Below are positions 12,373 to 25,972 of a stretch of 64,000 bases of DNA, piece after piece. Every line of letters begins with the position of its first letter. Position 1 is the stretch's first letter. The notes beneath the pieces were generated by a model, which was given only the letters and a program-made list of their open reading frames with translations, was not told the DNA's origin and did no database searches. Origin of the DNA: Parasponia andersonii (taxonomy: Eukaryota; Streptophyta; Magnoliopsida; Rosales; Cannabaceae); the NCBI GenBank assembly GCA_002914805.1, contig JXTB01000163.1, forward strand, positions 57,930-121,929. Direction: 5' to 3'. The translations under genes and the position numbers were made by a program.

Positions 12373-13470
12373 CTATAGAGTCCAATCCTAGTATAATCTA
12401 ATAATTTTCAACAATTTCTTAAATCATCATAAAAATTATGATATTTCATAAATAAATTCAATGCAATTAAAAATCAAAACAAATATAAAATCGGGTAATA
12501 AAATCTCTACCTTGATGGAGTAGTAATACTAAGCTAATAATGCTCGAAAAAATTCCCGTTGGTCACTTGAGTATTCAAATGGCCATTTCGGGATGCCGAT
12601 AAGTCCACTTGAGAAAATGACTTTTTCACCGAAGGCTCAGATGGAGAAACGGATATCACCACTGAATTCAAAGCACCCATAAACTTCGGTTTAGATATAT
12701 ACATTGTCAAAAGTAGGTCTTGGTGTGGGATAAATCTCGTGGCATGCAAAATAGTACTATTTATGAGCCACAAACTTCGATTTTCGCGCTACTTCGAAAC
12801 ATAGTAATATTTTATATCAAAATTTGTCTCCTCACTGAGTCTAAATTTGAAATCAGAATTCAGTTTTGAGGTCCCGAGCATTAAATGTGCTTTAAAATTC
12901 AAAACTTATGAAAATACCTCTTTCTGAAAATATTTAGAAAATACCATCTTTTTCTATTTGAAAATTACCCTAATTTTAGTTACTGTTTTTACTTATACTA
13001 ACCGTAATTATTCATGATTTTTACCTATTTTTCACCTCATATAATTACTTCAGGTAAAATAATTACCTAACGAAATAATTATAAAAATATCACTTTTTAC
13101 AAACTTTGGTAAAATGATCAAAACAGTGAAAATCTTACCGGCAGCGAGTTAATAGCCGAGAGTGGTAAACAAATATAACGATGACAAGACGAGTCCAACG
13201 ATATCAGTGGTGTTGTGAAAGGATGTCCGATGGAGGAGCTACAGCCGAAAAATCCACAATGGTCGGAATCTTTAACATAGTCGATTTGTAATTTTTGGCG
13301 GCATTTCACAACAAGGATGGCCAGCACTGGTTCGTCGGCAGCTGAGGAGTAGCACGGGGAGGCATGGCGGTGTACCGAGGGTGAAGCCAAACAACTCTGG
13401 CTCCCTATTATCTCTATCGGTTCCTCACTTATGAGAAGATGAAGTCTTTGTAAAATAAGTCAAATTAAAA
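11433..13470 (-). repeat. Degenerate LTR of the LARD family
   Basis: Begins TGTCATGATCTAAATCTCGG, matching the LTR terminus TGTCACGACCTAAAATC. It also carries the conserved GC-rich block (about 13120-13400). The far end is unclear: at about 13470 the sequence passes into another copy of the same LTR without a TG/CA boundary. The (TA)n at 12337-12369 is an internal microsatellite. Confidence 0.6.
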
Positions 13471-13474
13471 CCTT

Positions 13475-15465
13475 AGTTGTAGTGTTCAAATAATTTACGT
13501 AAAATCTTTTGTATTTCTAAGTAATCAATTCAATAACAAAACCATCCTCATACATCTACTTAATAAATATACTATTATTAGTTAAATAAATTTGACATAA
13601 AGAGGAAAGGATGGAAGAGAATAGGGACCAACCAATGACGAGATAGGAAATGACATATATATGTCAAACAAGCTTATCAAGCCATCAAGATGATTTCCCC
13701 AAAAATTAAATCAACACCTGAAAGTGGGAGAAGGTTAGAGGTGAGTACGTAAATACTCAGTAGAGAATCGATTACAAGTTTTTATATGTAAGAAAATATA
13801 CTCACATTGAAGGTCCTGCATGGTTAGAATTCCATTCAAAATAGTTCACAAAACCTAAGTGGAAATCATAGTCCAATAGTTCAAACATTCCAAAATATTA
13901 TAAAACATCCATAAAACCAGCATATATCTATTCAAGACAACAAATAACCATGTCTGTAATCATAATGTCTGAAGTGTCCCAATGGATCACTCGTAAGTCT
14001 AAGCTACCTAAAGAGGCGTCATAAGTCCGATCACCCAACGTGAGGCATCGTAAGTCCAACGACCATGTAAGTGTGTGAATACATGTGAATGCTATATGAG
14101 TGACTAAATAAGGATATGCACCATTTCTACAAAATTACCAAACTACCATATAGTATTCTTTAATCAAACATCATTTAATTCTCAAAACTGAGTTCCCAAA
14201 CCATTTTGGAATTTTTAAAAATCTCAGCATTATAACGGTCATTTTTATCAAAACCTAAATTTTAATTTCCAGCAAAAAACTATTCAAACAGTATATATGA
14301 CACGCCAATTAGTATGACATGTCTCCCAAGCTGTTATATCTCAAATCGGGTCAAAATAGATAAAAATCATATTTTTATAAATAATATCACAAAATTCCAT
14401 ATTTATCAAGACTATGTGAAAAATAAAATAGTGCATCTAAATAGTGTTACTGGGCTATAGAGAAAGTTTAGTGTCGTTTGGGTGTCATTTGGAGGGTTGG
14501 GCATCAGTTTCGAACTTTTTGATCGATAGGTTTGAAAACTTGATTTTTCAATCGGGGTTTCATATCATGAAACAGACTTTACCACTAAATTCAGAGCACC
14601 CAAAAATAGTAGGTTAGACTATAATTTGACCGATTTGGCTCGGACCAAACCTAGACCTATAGCACACAAATCGAGACAAATTTAAGCAGTTAAATTTAGA
14701 TTTTCGTGCCCATCACCAAATACATCAATATATATAAATATATATATCAAAATTTTTCTTTTCACGAGTACATCACAAATATGATGTTTATTTTACGATC
14801 TAATGGTCGGATTGAAAATTTTAAATATAAGACTAAAATAATTCAAAATTGACAAAAATGGCAAAATTCAATCCGAACAATATTGAATCAAGATATATAT
14901 ACCATATTAAAGATCGTGACGAGACGAATCAAACTCGACTATTTTCATGGCGAAATATCGCCGAAATTGGTGCCAGCGTCGGAAAACAGCTTACAACTGT
15001 TACGTATCACCGACGGCAAACCATGCCATTTTAGGCAATGAGACAGCCAACGTTGGCTTCGTTCAGAGCTTAGGTGTCGATTCCCACCGGTGGCAGCGCT
15101 CGACAATGCCGGTAGGGGCTTCGTCGAAATTCCGCCAATATTTTGGCATTTTTGCCGAATTTCACAGAGAGAGGAAGAGAGAGATCGGGAGAAAGTTGAG
15201 AGAAGGAGGGGTGAGATAGCCACGTGTCCAATTTTAAATGGGCATTAACAAGTATCTAAAATTACACTTTTACCACATCTTTTAAAATGTCATTCATTCT
15301 AGTACTTAAAAATTTAGAAAGAGCCCAAAATTTCATTCTTTTATTTCATTTAAATTCAAAATTTTAATTTTCAATTTATATAATTTATTTTGTTTTATTT
15401 TATTTATTATTATTTTTTAAATGGTCAAAAGACCAAAATACCCTTTTAAAAACTTTGGGCTTTTA
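13475..15465 (-). repeat. Second degenerate LTR of the LARD family, abutting the first
   Basis: From about 13480 the sequence aligns with 47250 onward in another LTR copy, starting some 280 bases inside the LTR, so its first part is missing. The GC-rich block lies at about 14940-15200. The other end near 15465 reads GGGCTTTTAAAA in place of GGGTTTTTACA. No internal element sequence lies between it and the preceding copy. Confidence 0.6.
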
Positions 15466-15479
15466 AAATTTTCTGCTGA

Positions 15480-16700
15480 AAAAATTAGTAAGTTGTGATA
15501 AAATGAGGGTCATTGTTGTTAGTTTTGCATAATTTAGGTGTTATTATGTAAGTTGAAAGTCTAGAGGCTAATGTGGTATAATGGGTTAATTCAGTAGTCG
15601 TTACTGTAATTAACCCCTATTGTTTAGCTAATAAAGTACTATGAATAAAATTGTAAGTAATTAGGGATACCAAAAATTACTCCGGCATCCATTTTAACTA
15701 TTTTTTTTAAGTGAGACTACACCATTTAAAGTTATGTTTCTAATAATGATATCACATCATTAGTGTATGTTTTTGGTGTAAAATTTTAGTGTCCCAATCT
15801 TTACCCTAAAATTTTTTATAGGTGTCAACTTAGCTAGTTGGAATGTGCCAATAGATTAATATTAATTCTCTCTATACTCCTTGTTTATCCACACAATAAT
15901 AAAAAAAATTGCAAATTCCGTAGTAGATATGTAGTTGTATTCTTAACATGATTAAAATCGAAAACAAGATCGAGAATTTAGAAAACTTGGATGATAATGT
16001 TGGGATCGACTATCACTCTTTTTGTTTTCACAAATAAAGGGTTCTCTTGATTCTCCACTCCGAGTCTCTCAGAGTCCCCATATGTGATTTGAAAAAAGAG
16101 AACACAATGTTACTCTTTTTCCGAACATTCTATTTAATTAAATAAATTATTTAACTACTTATATAGAACGTTCATTTTAAAAATTAATTAAATGAAACAC
16201 TAGTTTCTCACTAAAAGTGATTTATTTAAGAAAATATATGTTAGTATTTCGTTAATTTTAATCTATTTCTATATATTCCTTATTTACCTCTAATTAATAG
16301 CTATCTAAGTATCAGAAAGGAAATTAAGTTAGTTTCAGATCTATCTTCTAATAACTAATGTAAACATAAGAAAGAAAACCCTTGATTTTTTTTTTTCTAA
16401 TTTCTTTATTCTATTCATTTTCAACAAAAAAAAAAAAAATCTTGTTACATATGATTCTTGTCATAGATTTTCCGCTGTTCTCGTGTTGCATATAGTAACA
16501 AACTAATTACCAATACAGTGGTTCTCCAATTTTACTTAGTAATCATACTTCCTCTTAATGTGGAGGGTCCATATGTAGTTCAAATTTTTATTCACCAAAT
16601 AAAAATAAAAATATAAAAAACTTGAGAATAATCAAGATTCAGGATTATATACACGTATATATATATATATATTTATATAAATGTATGAATGTCATTATTA
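15480..16700. other. Intergenic, nothing recognised
   Basis: AT-rich, with poly(T) and poly(A) stretches and a (TA)n tract near 16655-16675. No supported gene or repeat family. Confidence 0.5.
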
Positions 16701-16714
16701 AGTACTTAATTCTA

Positions 16715-16855
16715 AACGTCTCAAAAATATGTGTATTTAGTTTTGAACCTAGAAATGAGAATAAGTTGGTTCATGCACTTGCTAAAAATTTTCTTAGTTT
16801 TAAGCTTTATATGGCATCTTATGAGGAAATTGCTGATTATGTTTCTTTTAGATGA
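16715..16855 (+). pseudogene. Relic of the C-terminal part of an RNase H-like domain
   Basis: The plus-strand frame contains FEPRNENKLVHALAK followed by FL. This resembles the end of the RNase H-like domain of plant LINE-derived and RVT_3-type proteins (pattern F-x-x-R-x-x-N-x-x-x-H-x-L-A-K). Only about 45 residues remain, before a TGA at 16853. The upstream part of the frame is (TA)n-derived and is not protein-like. It could be a LINE 3' end or a broken host RNase H-like gene. Confidence 0.45.
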
Positions 16856-16999
16856 GATATGGATCTCATTATAGATCCGTAATTGCATAATTAGAGATAA
16901 AGATTGGCAAGAACTAATCCACAGTATCCAGGGACATTGCAAAGCCAACAAGCGGGTCACCATATTAATTTCCAGAACGTGAAATATTTTGGCAACAAC

Positions 17000-19590
17000 C
17001 ATTGCCAGCTAAAGAAACAAAATATCTAACATCATCAACTAAAGAATCTTACTAATGTACTAGTAGGCTATTGCTAATAATTTACTTCATTATTCAAAAT
17101 ATTATAGTTAGAAAAAGTGAATTGAATGGCTGATGACACAGATAGTTCTGACTCACTTTCTTTTCTTTTCTTTTCTTTTTAATGTATATACGTTGAGAAT
17201 TGACCTAAACATACATATATTTTACACTAAAAATTCATGAATTTATTTATGATATGGATAATATGGTTAATTTTTACAAAAATAAAAGAATACCTTAATA
17301 AAAGTTTGAAATCAAAAAATATTACATTTGTCATTATATGAACTTTTTTCATAAATTCTATTTATTGTTATATCAAAATTAAATAATACAAAACACACTT
17401 TGAAATACATGAAAAAGTAATAATATAAAAATCTATTGGGATAAACATAAACTTAGTTTGAAAGAAAAAATAAATTAATTAGAACAAAAATGAAATTGAT
17501 GAAAAGTGTATTATATACCTGGCCAAAAAATATGCACTTGCACAGTATAATTATTGTCATTGAAAAATATGATTTATTTAAAGTACATTTGACTTAAGTA
17601 CATAGATGATCTGTTATACATTTCAAAAATATGTTGCACATATATTGTACGGATATATGAGGATATTCGTGGTGTAAATGCGGTTAAATGATTTATCTTA
17701 ACCGTGCGGTTAAGATTAGTGGCTTCAAATACATATCGTAGGGTGCAATACATATATATATATATATATAATATATTGTGGTTACACTCTTTTATTTTTC
17801 TGAAAGATATTGTGGTTACAACATTACCTGCTACGTAATAAATAAAGTTCACTTGTTAAGCACTTATATAATTAGTCAAAATCTCAAAATATTTAGATTT
17901 TACTTAACTCAAACATATGTGCATGTTAGATTTCTCCTAAATGACATACTAAAAATTGACGCTCATGAAAATGTATAGAAATATTAAATTTATATAACAT
18001 GTAGTGAGGTGCGGCAGTAGTTAACATATTTTGTCAAAGTCCCAAATCGCAATTCTCGAAAAAATAACAACAAAAAAAAAGGTCGAAATCGCACTAGATC
18101 AATTGAGGAGAATTGGACCCCAACTCGTACGATGAAGAAAAACTAAGAACCGGCACTGCGCACGTGATATGGGTTTGGCGGTTTCCTCAGTTGAGGGTTG
18201 GAGATTTTATAAACTAGCTGACAATTCGTGGTTGACGATTTGTGTGATTTGTGTTAACGTACATGTGATGTGATCGATGTGATGTGATCGATGTGATTAC
18301 GACACGACGTAATAATATATTAATTTTAACTTGAATATGATACTATTAACAGATATTATTAATATACGTATTAAAAATTTAAATCTAAACACATCACGAT
18401 TAATATATATGTAACATGTGACAAAATATGTAGTTCATTTAATAAATATGTAATATATCGTATTATGATTATGATTATTTAAAATTGATATAATTATTTA
18501 AATTTAATATAATTATGCACTAAGTAATTCAACTAAACACATATAATTATATTTAGTTATAATCAAAATCATATTTAAATTATTAAAATATTAATAAATA
18601 TATCATATTTGTATCGTATTGACACGATATGAAAAAGACTCGTTTAATTAAACGTGTTACACGAGTCATTTTTAAGTTAAGTGGATTGACATAAAATCTA
18701 CTTATTTATTATTCATGTTGCACGTGTTAATCTAAAATTAATACAAAAATTTAATTAGATCATCGAGATCCATTTATTGTGTGTTATCTTTGAATTGTAT
18801 CACTTATCGTGTAGAAACTTATCGGCCCTACTCTTTAATACAAGCATGAGGGAGAAATTTTTTAGAGAGAAATAGCAACTACGGGTTCTGCTTTCAACTA
18901 GAAAAAATAATTTGAATACATGGAGCAATTAATTGTTTGATGGATCTCTAGACTATGCATACAGAAAAAATGTTGCATTTAATTAGTTTTTTATTAACTA
19001 TAAATGTATACAATAGATATCAGCATGATGTTTAAACTTTCGAAAGATCTTACCATTAGCCTCATATAGACGTCAATTTTTTCATGTTCCTATTGATTTT
19101 TAAAAAGTTTATGCCTTATAATAGTGCCATTATTATTTTTAATGAATAATGCCTAGAATAGAGAATAAGTATCAGGGAAGAACTCAAGTATCTCAACGTA
19201 ATTGGCACTCAAGAGGTTCTCCATCTTACATTCAACGACTCTAAACGAGAAAAATTATATTAAAATAAAATAGAAAAGAGTAATACAAAGCAAAACAACC
19301 AAAACGAAAATATATATATAATAAAAATAATAAAAAAGAACACCTAAAATTGGGAGAGCTCTTGACCTCTTGCCTCGTTAAAACTTTTTTTTGGGGGGGG
19401 GGTTTAAATGCCTCGTTAAAACTTGAGCAGGAAAAACCTATCCTTAAACCCAGTGGGGAAAAAGACATTTCCAGGAAAAAGAATATTAGCAAAACAGTAA
19501 TAGGGTAAACAATATGATAGCTATTAAAAAAACCCTAGAAATAAAGTTTGAAGCAGAATATTATGGAAGAATGAACAACAAAACAAGCTA
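17000..19590. other. Intergenic, no gene seen
   Basis: AT-rich. 18180-18840 contains CACGA/TCGTG-rich AT repeats (for example, two 14-bp units at 18263-18290, and GACACGAT / ACGAGTC motifs near 18620-18680) of the kind common in decayed plant repeats. A G run lies at about 19393-19402. A (TA)n tract is at 17751-17770. Confidence 0.45.
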
Positions 19591-19594
19591 ATTA

Positions 19595-19930
19595 ATTTAT
19601 CCACCGAGCATTTTTCTTTATGAAAAACATGAGCGACTCTAATATCCATCCTTCTCTGACGATGAAGACAAGGGCACCATTAGCCATGATTTTCCAAGGA
19701 TTAGAAACAAGGCCCTTTTCAATTGTCATCAGTACAAGGGAAGAATCGGATTCAATCCAAAGTTTATTCTAATATTTTTCTAATTAAAGCAATGTTAATT
19801 CCTGCGATACCACTGGAAGTCATAAGCAAAACAACATTTAATGGAACCTCTACTACTCTTGAAACACATCCTGAAGGATCCAAAGCACCTTGAGAGTCAG
19901 TGCTGAGCTTTACCCAGCCCGCATTAAGAG
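19595..19930 (-). pseudogene. RNase H-like domain pseudogene (LINE-derived or RVT_3 type)
   Basis: On the minus strand, near 19925, the reading WVKLSTDSQGALDPSG resembles the domain start WVKLNTDGA..NPG. One frame away, after a frameshift near 19765, KLWIESDSSLVLMTIEKG and SNPWKI match the middle of the domain. These motifs belong to the RNase H-like domain of plant non-LTR elements and of the many host genes derived from them. The first catalytic Asp is kept, but the G-G-x-x region and the A-E-x-x-A motif are not recognisable. There is no open frame across it, so it is dead. Confidence 0.6.
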
Positions 19931-19934
19931 GGTA

Positions 19935-20610
19935 CCAACAAAGTTTACTTATAACAACACCATTATTTGTGTTTAATAATTTGACATATTAACCATGAAA
20001 TTATGGTATGACAATTTTTTAAAAGCTTTAAGTACTACATATATACATTTAGAAACTTTTGTTTGAATGCGTACATCTTTGGTATCAACATGACACCACT
20101 AAAATTATTAGTATCTGTTTAGAAGCAAATTTTCAAATTACAATAAATATAAGTATTTTTTTTGTTCATTAATTTACATTGAAAACTTTGAAAATAGTAG
20201 TAATAATAATAATTTGTGAAACAATTACGTATTTCTTTTGATTTCGTTTAAATTTAGGTGCTATAAGACTCCTAGTTTTGAAGTTTAGTAATAAAAATAG
20301 CAATACAGTTTACCAACCATAGGATTCACTTGGGGTATATATTTATTTACGGGAGCTGCAAAATTAACTTTCTTCATCAAAGAAATACTTTGACTTTTCA
20401 TTAGATACTTGATATTTGTCTAACCAGAACTTTCCACGTCAATCCGTGCAGGGTACATTAGTGGGTGCAAGCGTTGCAAACGAGAAATTTACACGTCCAT
20501 ATTTTCCTTTTTTTGTTTTTTTNTTGGCGCTCAATTGACTCGTGTACTCCTTTTTTCTTTGGCTGTAAAGTGATTATCATGCACCTAAGCTTAAAAATTT
20601 TATGTTACTT
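19935..20610. other. Intergenic, nothing recognised
   Basis: AT-rich, with one ambiguous base at 20523 in a T run. Confidence 0.5.
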
Positions 20611-20672
20611 ACAAGCTTTTTGAAGCAAGTACGCTCGACATACAAGCTTTTTGAAGCAAGTACGCTCGACAT
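20611..20672. repeat. Perfect tandem duplication, 31-bp unit x2
   Basis: 20611-20641 and 20642-20672 are identical. The unit begins ACAAGCTTTTTGAAGC. Confidence 0.95.
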
Positions 20673-21023
20673 CTTGTATATTTACGGTTTTAGTTTATCT
20701 CTGTAGGCGTTCAGCTTTTAGCGCAACCCGAATTTTATCTACCTTATAAGCTATAATTGTAGGGGCTTATCTTTTTTTCTTTTTTCTTGAAGAAATATTA
20801 AGAGAGGCTAATTTACTATATATCTATTCATTGACCGGAGGATAATTCATTCAAAAAGAGATAGAGAGAGAGAGAACAGAATAGAATCAAAACATAGCCC
20901 GAAAAACAAAAATAAAAAGAGTGACGCGTACATAGAAGCTAATTCTTATAGAGATAAGTTAAATCTCAATAAGATAATGGTGGTCTTATGTTCATTATAT
21001 ATTTACTCTTTCCATGGGTCAAT

Positions 21024-21193
21024 TGTAAAGCCCTTTAATTTATAAGGGTATTCTAGTCTTTTCACCAATAATAATAATAATTTACTTAAATTTGAATTTT
21101 GGTTTATTTAAAAGAATTTCTGAAACTAGGGGTTATTTTGTAATTTTGGAGAACTTAAGTGCAAAGATTCTTGAACTAGGGACTATGTAGCAA
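21024..21193 (+). repeat. Truncated 5' LTR of the second LARD copy
   Basis: Aligns with 23719-23880 (shared AATAATAATAATAATTTACT and TTGAACTAGGGACTAT). It stops aligning at about 21193. Confidence 0.75.
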
Positions 21194-23705
21194 ACTTATT
21201 TTAAACCTTGTATTAATTAAGAAATTTATTATTTTGAAAACTTATTTAAGAAGTTTTGTAAAATTTTGTCATTGTGAGTTTGTGTGCTTTGTTGTTGGAT
21301 GAGTTTATTCTTCTAAATTTTTCCATTATGTATGTGACTTATCTTATTGAGGTGTACATGATTTTGATGTTTATTGAATTACTGAATCTTTATTGGTCAA
21401 TGGATGTTTGTTGATTGGTTAAGTCAAGTTGAGTTGACTTTACCTTGTTGGTCTTAATTGGATAATTGAGCACTTGCGTAGTTGATTTGATTTGACATCA
21501 TAAGTATTGAGAACTCCTAATATTGGAGATTTGTGATGAAATTTTATTTTGAACTTAGAATAAAAATATTTGGTTTTGAATACCTAAGTCTTGGGCAGAC
21601 TTAGGTGGTATATGAGGGCATATGGCCTTTTTATTTGAAGTTTTGTATGAATTTTTTTTTTTCATGGAGACATGTATATTATAAATTGGTTGCCTATTTA
21701 AAAAGATTATTTCCTTTATAAACACGCTTTACAAAATGGTCTATTTTTTCTAAAATGTTTTATAGGTTCTTCCTATTATCAAAAAGTTTTGTTTTTTAAA
21801 AAAAAATCGTTTTAATAAAATTGTCAGATTGTGATACCTTAAAGTTATAAAATTTTACCTAAAGGTTTTCATTAATAAAGAAGTATGGGAATTGTTTGCA
21901 TAATATAGCTTACCAATAAAAAGAAAATATGTTTTTAAATCTTTTAAAATAACGTGTTTGAAAACTACATAAAAGTTTTGAAAATATTAAGAAAATTTTT
22001 GTTACGATTAACTATGATTTAAAAGAAATTGACATATTTCAAGTGGTTGATAGTTTAGTTGGTAAACTATATATCAAGCGAGAAACTTCTTCTTGTCCTA
22101 CTTACTTAGCTTAGTAAGTGGAATTAGTTCATTAAATATTAAACTGATTGACTAATGAGGACGAGATTCTATCTTGTCGATATATTTTCTCTTGACGTTA
22201 ATGGGCGAATACTACTTGTGGTATTTTGCTTGTGTTGACTCTTAAGAATTTATAGAGGTTCTGATTAAAATCTATTGTAGATTAAAGTCATCACTGAGTT
22301 CATTTGTATTGAGTTTAGCTTGTAACTTATTATTTGATTTAAAGTGGATCCATGTATTATTATGGTAGTATAATTGAATACGTATGGATCAATTTGCTCA
22401 TAAGTCTATATTGAGAGTTGTTGGACTCTTGTTATTATATTTACAAGGGGAATACTTGAAGTTCAAGTTTGACTTACCTATGGCTAAGGTGAAACCCTAT
22501 TGTGAACTGGTGTAGTATTCCTATATGCCTTTGATTTTGTGTCGCATATTTTTAAAAATATTTTTTAAAAAAAATTGTTTATAATTTTTAAAACGAAATG
22601 AGATTAAATAGGAGACAGGTGTCACTGCAAAGAGAGCCTATTCTATTGGAACTTTATTTCTGTAGCATTCTAGTGTTGTTAATAGTTTTATTTGCATATT
22701 GGGTATTGAGTCATTTCTATATGACTACCTTTTGTACCAAAGACTTAGAGAGTCTTTAGAGGTGATTGATAATTTAGGATTGTTATTATAATTCTATATT
22801 GGGCAAAGAGACTTGGAAAATCTCTGGGTTTAATTATGGTATGAGTTAATACCATGTGATTTTGCCTTGGATAAAAGACTTGGAAAGTCTTTAGACAGTA
22901 TTTGTTATATGGATATTTGTATTTTATATGCTTGGATTGTTATGGTCCTATTGGCAATTATTGTACTAAATGCTTCTATATTGGAGATTTCCAATCATAT
23001 TGATTCTAGTCTTATCCTTGAATGGAAATGATTTGTGTGCATGGTTATTACTCAGTTGATATGAGGGATGGTAAATGACTTATGTCATCATACTCTTATT
23101 GTTATTTCTGACTTCTGGACTTGACTATCTTATGTGTGGTACCACACCAGTATTTTTATTTCCCATTTGAAACATCATTAGGTGCAATCTTATATTACTA
23201 AGGAATCTTATTAGAATTTTTGGACTCAATGATTATTTAGGACTAAGTTTAACTGTAAACAAATGAAAAGGTTCTAGTGTGATCTAGGGCTGGTATTTTA
23301 TATACCTGATATTTGGTCTACTATAATGTATTGGTGCCTAATAATCAATGTTCTGATCCTAAAAGTCTTGTGTTTTTAACTTCAAGTCTTGCTTAAAGTT
23401 ACTGTTTCACTTAGGGTCATCGTTTCTAGATCCCTTGTGACAAGATCTTATACCTATTGATGAGTCATCTTGCGATTTTATGTCTCCTTATGCACGTTAT
23501 TATCATGTACTTTTGTATGACATTGGTATATCGGCAAAATTCTAACACTAAGTGAGGAGTATATGTTTCACACTTCTCGACTTAACAAGTATTTGATTCG
23601 ATATTCCTACATTCTATAACTGGTGGTTCACTCTCTTTTGATGATTATCCATTTTTATTTTACTTGCACCTTTATCGTGTTTGAATTTCAGGACGAAATT
23701 CTTTT

Positions 23706-23718
23706 AAATGAAGGAGGA
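23706..23718 (+). promoter_or_regulatory. Polypurine tract of the second LARD copy
   Basis: AAATGAAGGAGGA lies directly before the LTR start TGTAAAACCCC. Confidence 0.55.
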
Positions 23719-25375
23719 TGTAAAACCCCTTAATTTATAGGAGTATTTTAGTCATTACACTAATAATAATAATAATTTACTTAAATTTGAATTTGGGTTT
23801 ATTTGGAAGAATTTCCGAAACTAAGGGTTATTTTGTAATTTTGAGTGTAGAAATTCTTGAACTAGGGACTATTTAGCAAAACTGAAAGTCCATATATTGA
23901 TGGACACATGCTCCCTTATTTTTCTCTGCTTCTTCTCTCTCTTCCCCACTTGATATCTCTCTTTGTCTCTCATTCGACTGACCAAAACGTTGAAAATCTG
24001 ACATTGCTTCGACGAGGGCCTTCCCAACCAAATTGAGCTGCGCCACTACTCGGATCCTCATAGAGCAACCGGGATGAAGCTCCGCCTGAAATTTAGGAGC
24101 AGTTTGAGCCTCCTAAAGCTGGCAAAGTGGAAAAATAATCGCGGACATTTTCTGACGTCGACATGGTCTCCGGCCACCTCAGGTCGTAAAACTGAGCTTG
24201 ATCAACTCGTCTCGACTTGAGGATTATTGTGGAATATATATCTTGACTCAATATTGCCCGAACTAAATTTTGTCATTTTTTTTAATTTTGTGCTATTTTA
24301 GTTTTGTATTTAAATTTGTCAATCTGAAAGTTAAATCACAAAATAAACCTCATATTCTTGATATACTTGTGAAAAAAAGAATTTTAATATATATATATAT
24401 ATATATTGACTATATTTGGTGACAGGCACAAAAATCTAAATCTAACAGCTTAGATTGCCTTGATTTGTGTGTCATGGGCCCAAATTTGGGCCGATCCCGA
24501 ATCGGTCAAATTATAACTAATCTAGCATTTTTGGGTGCTCTCAATTCAGTAGTGAAGTCCGTTTCACGATCTAAAGCTCCGATTGAAAATCAAAATTTTA
24601 AATCTATTAATCAAAAGGTTCGAAAATGACATTTGACTCTCCAAATGACGCCAAATCTTCTTCATAGCCCTGTAATACTATTTGGACACTCGATTGAGGT
24701 AGGGATTCAATTACTTAATCTTAAAATTGATTTAATTTTGATTTTCACATATTTTGAATAAATATGGAATTTTGTGAAATAATTCATAAAAATGTGATTT
24801 GTATCTGTAGTAACTTGAATTAAGATATAAATTACCTAGGAGGCACGTCACACTAGTTGGCATGTCATATATACTGTTTTGAACTATTTTCTACAAAAAA
24901 TTGGATTTATGAGTTTTGATCAAAACTTGTTGTTATAATGCCGAATTTTTTAGAAAATCTCAAACGATTTGAGAAATCAGTTTTGAGGACTAAAAGTGGT
25001 TTGATTAAAGAATATTGTATGGTTATTTATAATTTTATGGAAATGGTGAATATCCTTATTCTATCATTCATATAGTATTTGTATACATTCACATACTTAT
25101 GCGGCTATCGGACTTACGGTACCCTACTTTGGATGCTCGGACTTACAATCACCTCATTAGGTGGTTCGGACTTACAAGTGATTCAGTAGAATACTTCAGA
25201 CATCATGATTGCATATATGATTATATGTTGCTTTGAATAGATATGTATTACTTTTGGTGAACGATTTACAATGGTTTAGAATGTTTGAACTATTAGACTG
25301 TGATTTCCACATGGATTTTATGAACTATTTTGAATGGACCATTAACCATGCAGGACCTTTAACCTAAATAAATTT
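23719..25375 (+). repeat. 3' LTR of the second LARD copy, 3' end lost
   Basis: Starts TGTAAAACCCC and carries the GC-richer block at about 23990-24240. It then follows the same order of motifs as the reference LTR up to CCATGCAGGACC (about 25350). Confidence 0.7.
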
Positions 25376-25379
25376 TTTG

Positions 25380-25972
25380 TTTGAGAAAATGTAAATATAT
25401 AACAACAAAACATCTATCGGTTAGTTTCAAATAAGTCCACAAGTTGGTACATATGGAATTCAAACCCAACCATAGAACTGTACAAATTAATGAAAATATT
25501 TTTTTAAGGAATTAATGAAAATATTTAAAGATTTTTAAATTACTTATCTTTTATAAAATAAATAGTTCTCTCTTTCCTACACATGCATTTGTATGCAGAT
25601 ATGTGCATTGGCAGTTTGACGTACCTAGCACTGACTGGTTCTCGGCGGCCTTTTCCTTGTTCTTACGCTATATTTATAATACGTTTCTTCTATTTTTCTA
25701 TTGAACTCTAACTTGAACAGTTATAGTCGATTCATGTCGTTTCTCTTGGACCGTATATTTATGTAGAATTTTAAGAAAATGTCCATATTTTAAAACTCTT
25801 ATCCTGAGTAGAGCGTTGAGCATAGTTGACTATAGACAGTTGAGCATAATTAATTATTGTGTAGAGAGACTACTTTGTAAAGAATTAAAAATATAGGCCT
25901 TTTCGAAAAAAAAAAATGTTTGAAAAGAGCCTCTTTTGCCAATTTATATATATAGGCACTGTACATACATAT
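25380..25972. other. Intergenic, nothing recognised
   Basis: AT-rich spacer between two plus-strand LTR copies. It may hold decayed element sequence that cannot be aligned by eye. Confidence 0.4.

Larger units (their letters stand above)
21024..25375 (+). mobile_element. Second LARD-family element, 5' LTR mostly deleted
   Basis: The left LTR start TGTAAAGCCC (21024) matches the right LTR start TGTAAAACCCC (23719) for about 170 bases. The left copy then passes straight into internal-type sequence, so most of the 5' LTR and the primer site are missing. The internal part (about 21200-23718) is homologous to the minus-strand LARD at 1750-5592. Before the 3' LTR stand CAGGACGAAATTC and AAGGAGGA, as in gypsy elements. 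No open frames with domains. The 3' LTR decays after the CATGCAGG segment (about 25350) and its CA end is not found. Confidence 0.65.

Noticed and set aside
22040-22140. tRNA-like sequence (GATAGTTTAGTTGGTAAAC)
   Set aside because: It resembles a pol III A box, but no B box or cloverleaf follows, and it lies inside LARD internal sequence.
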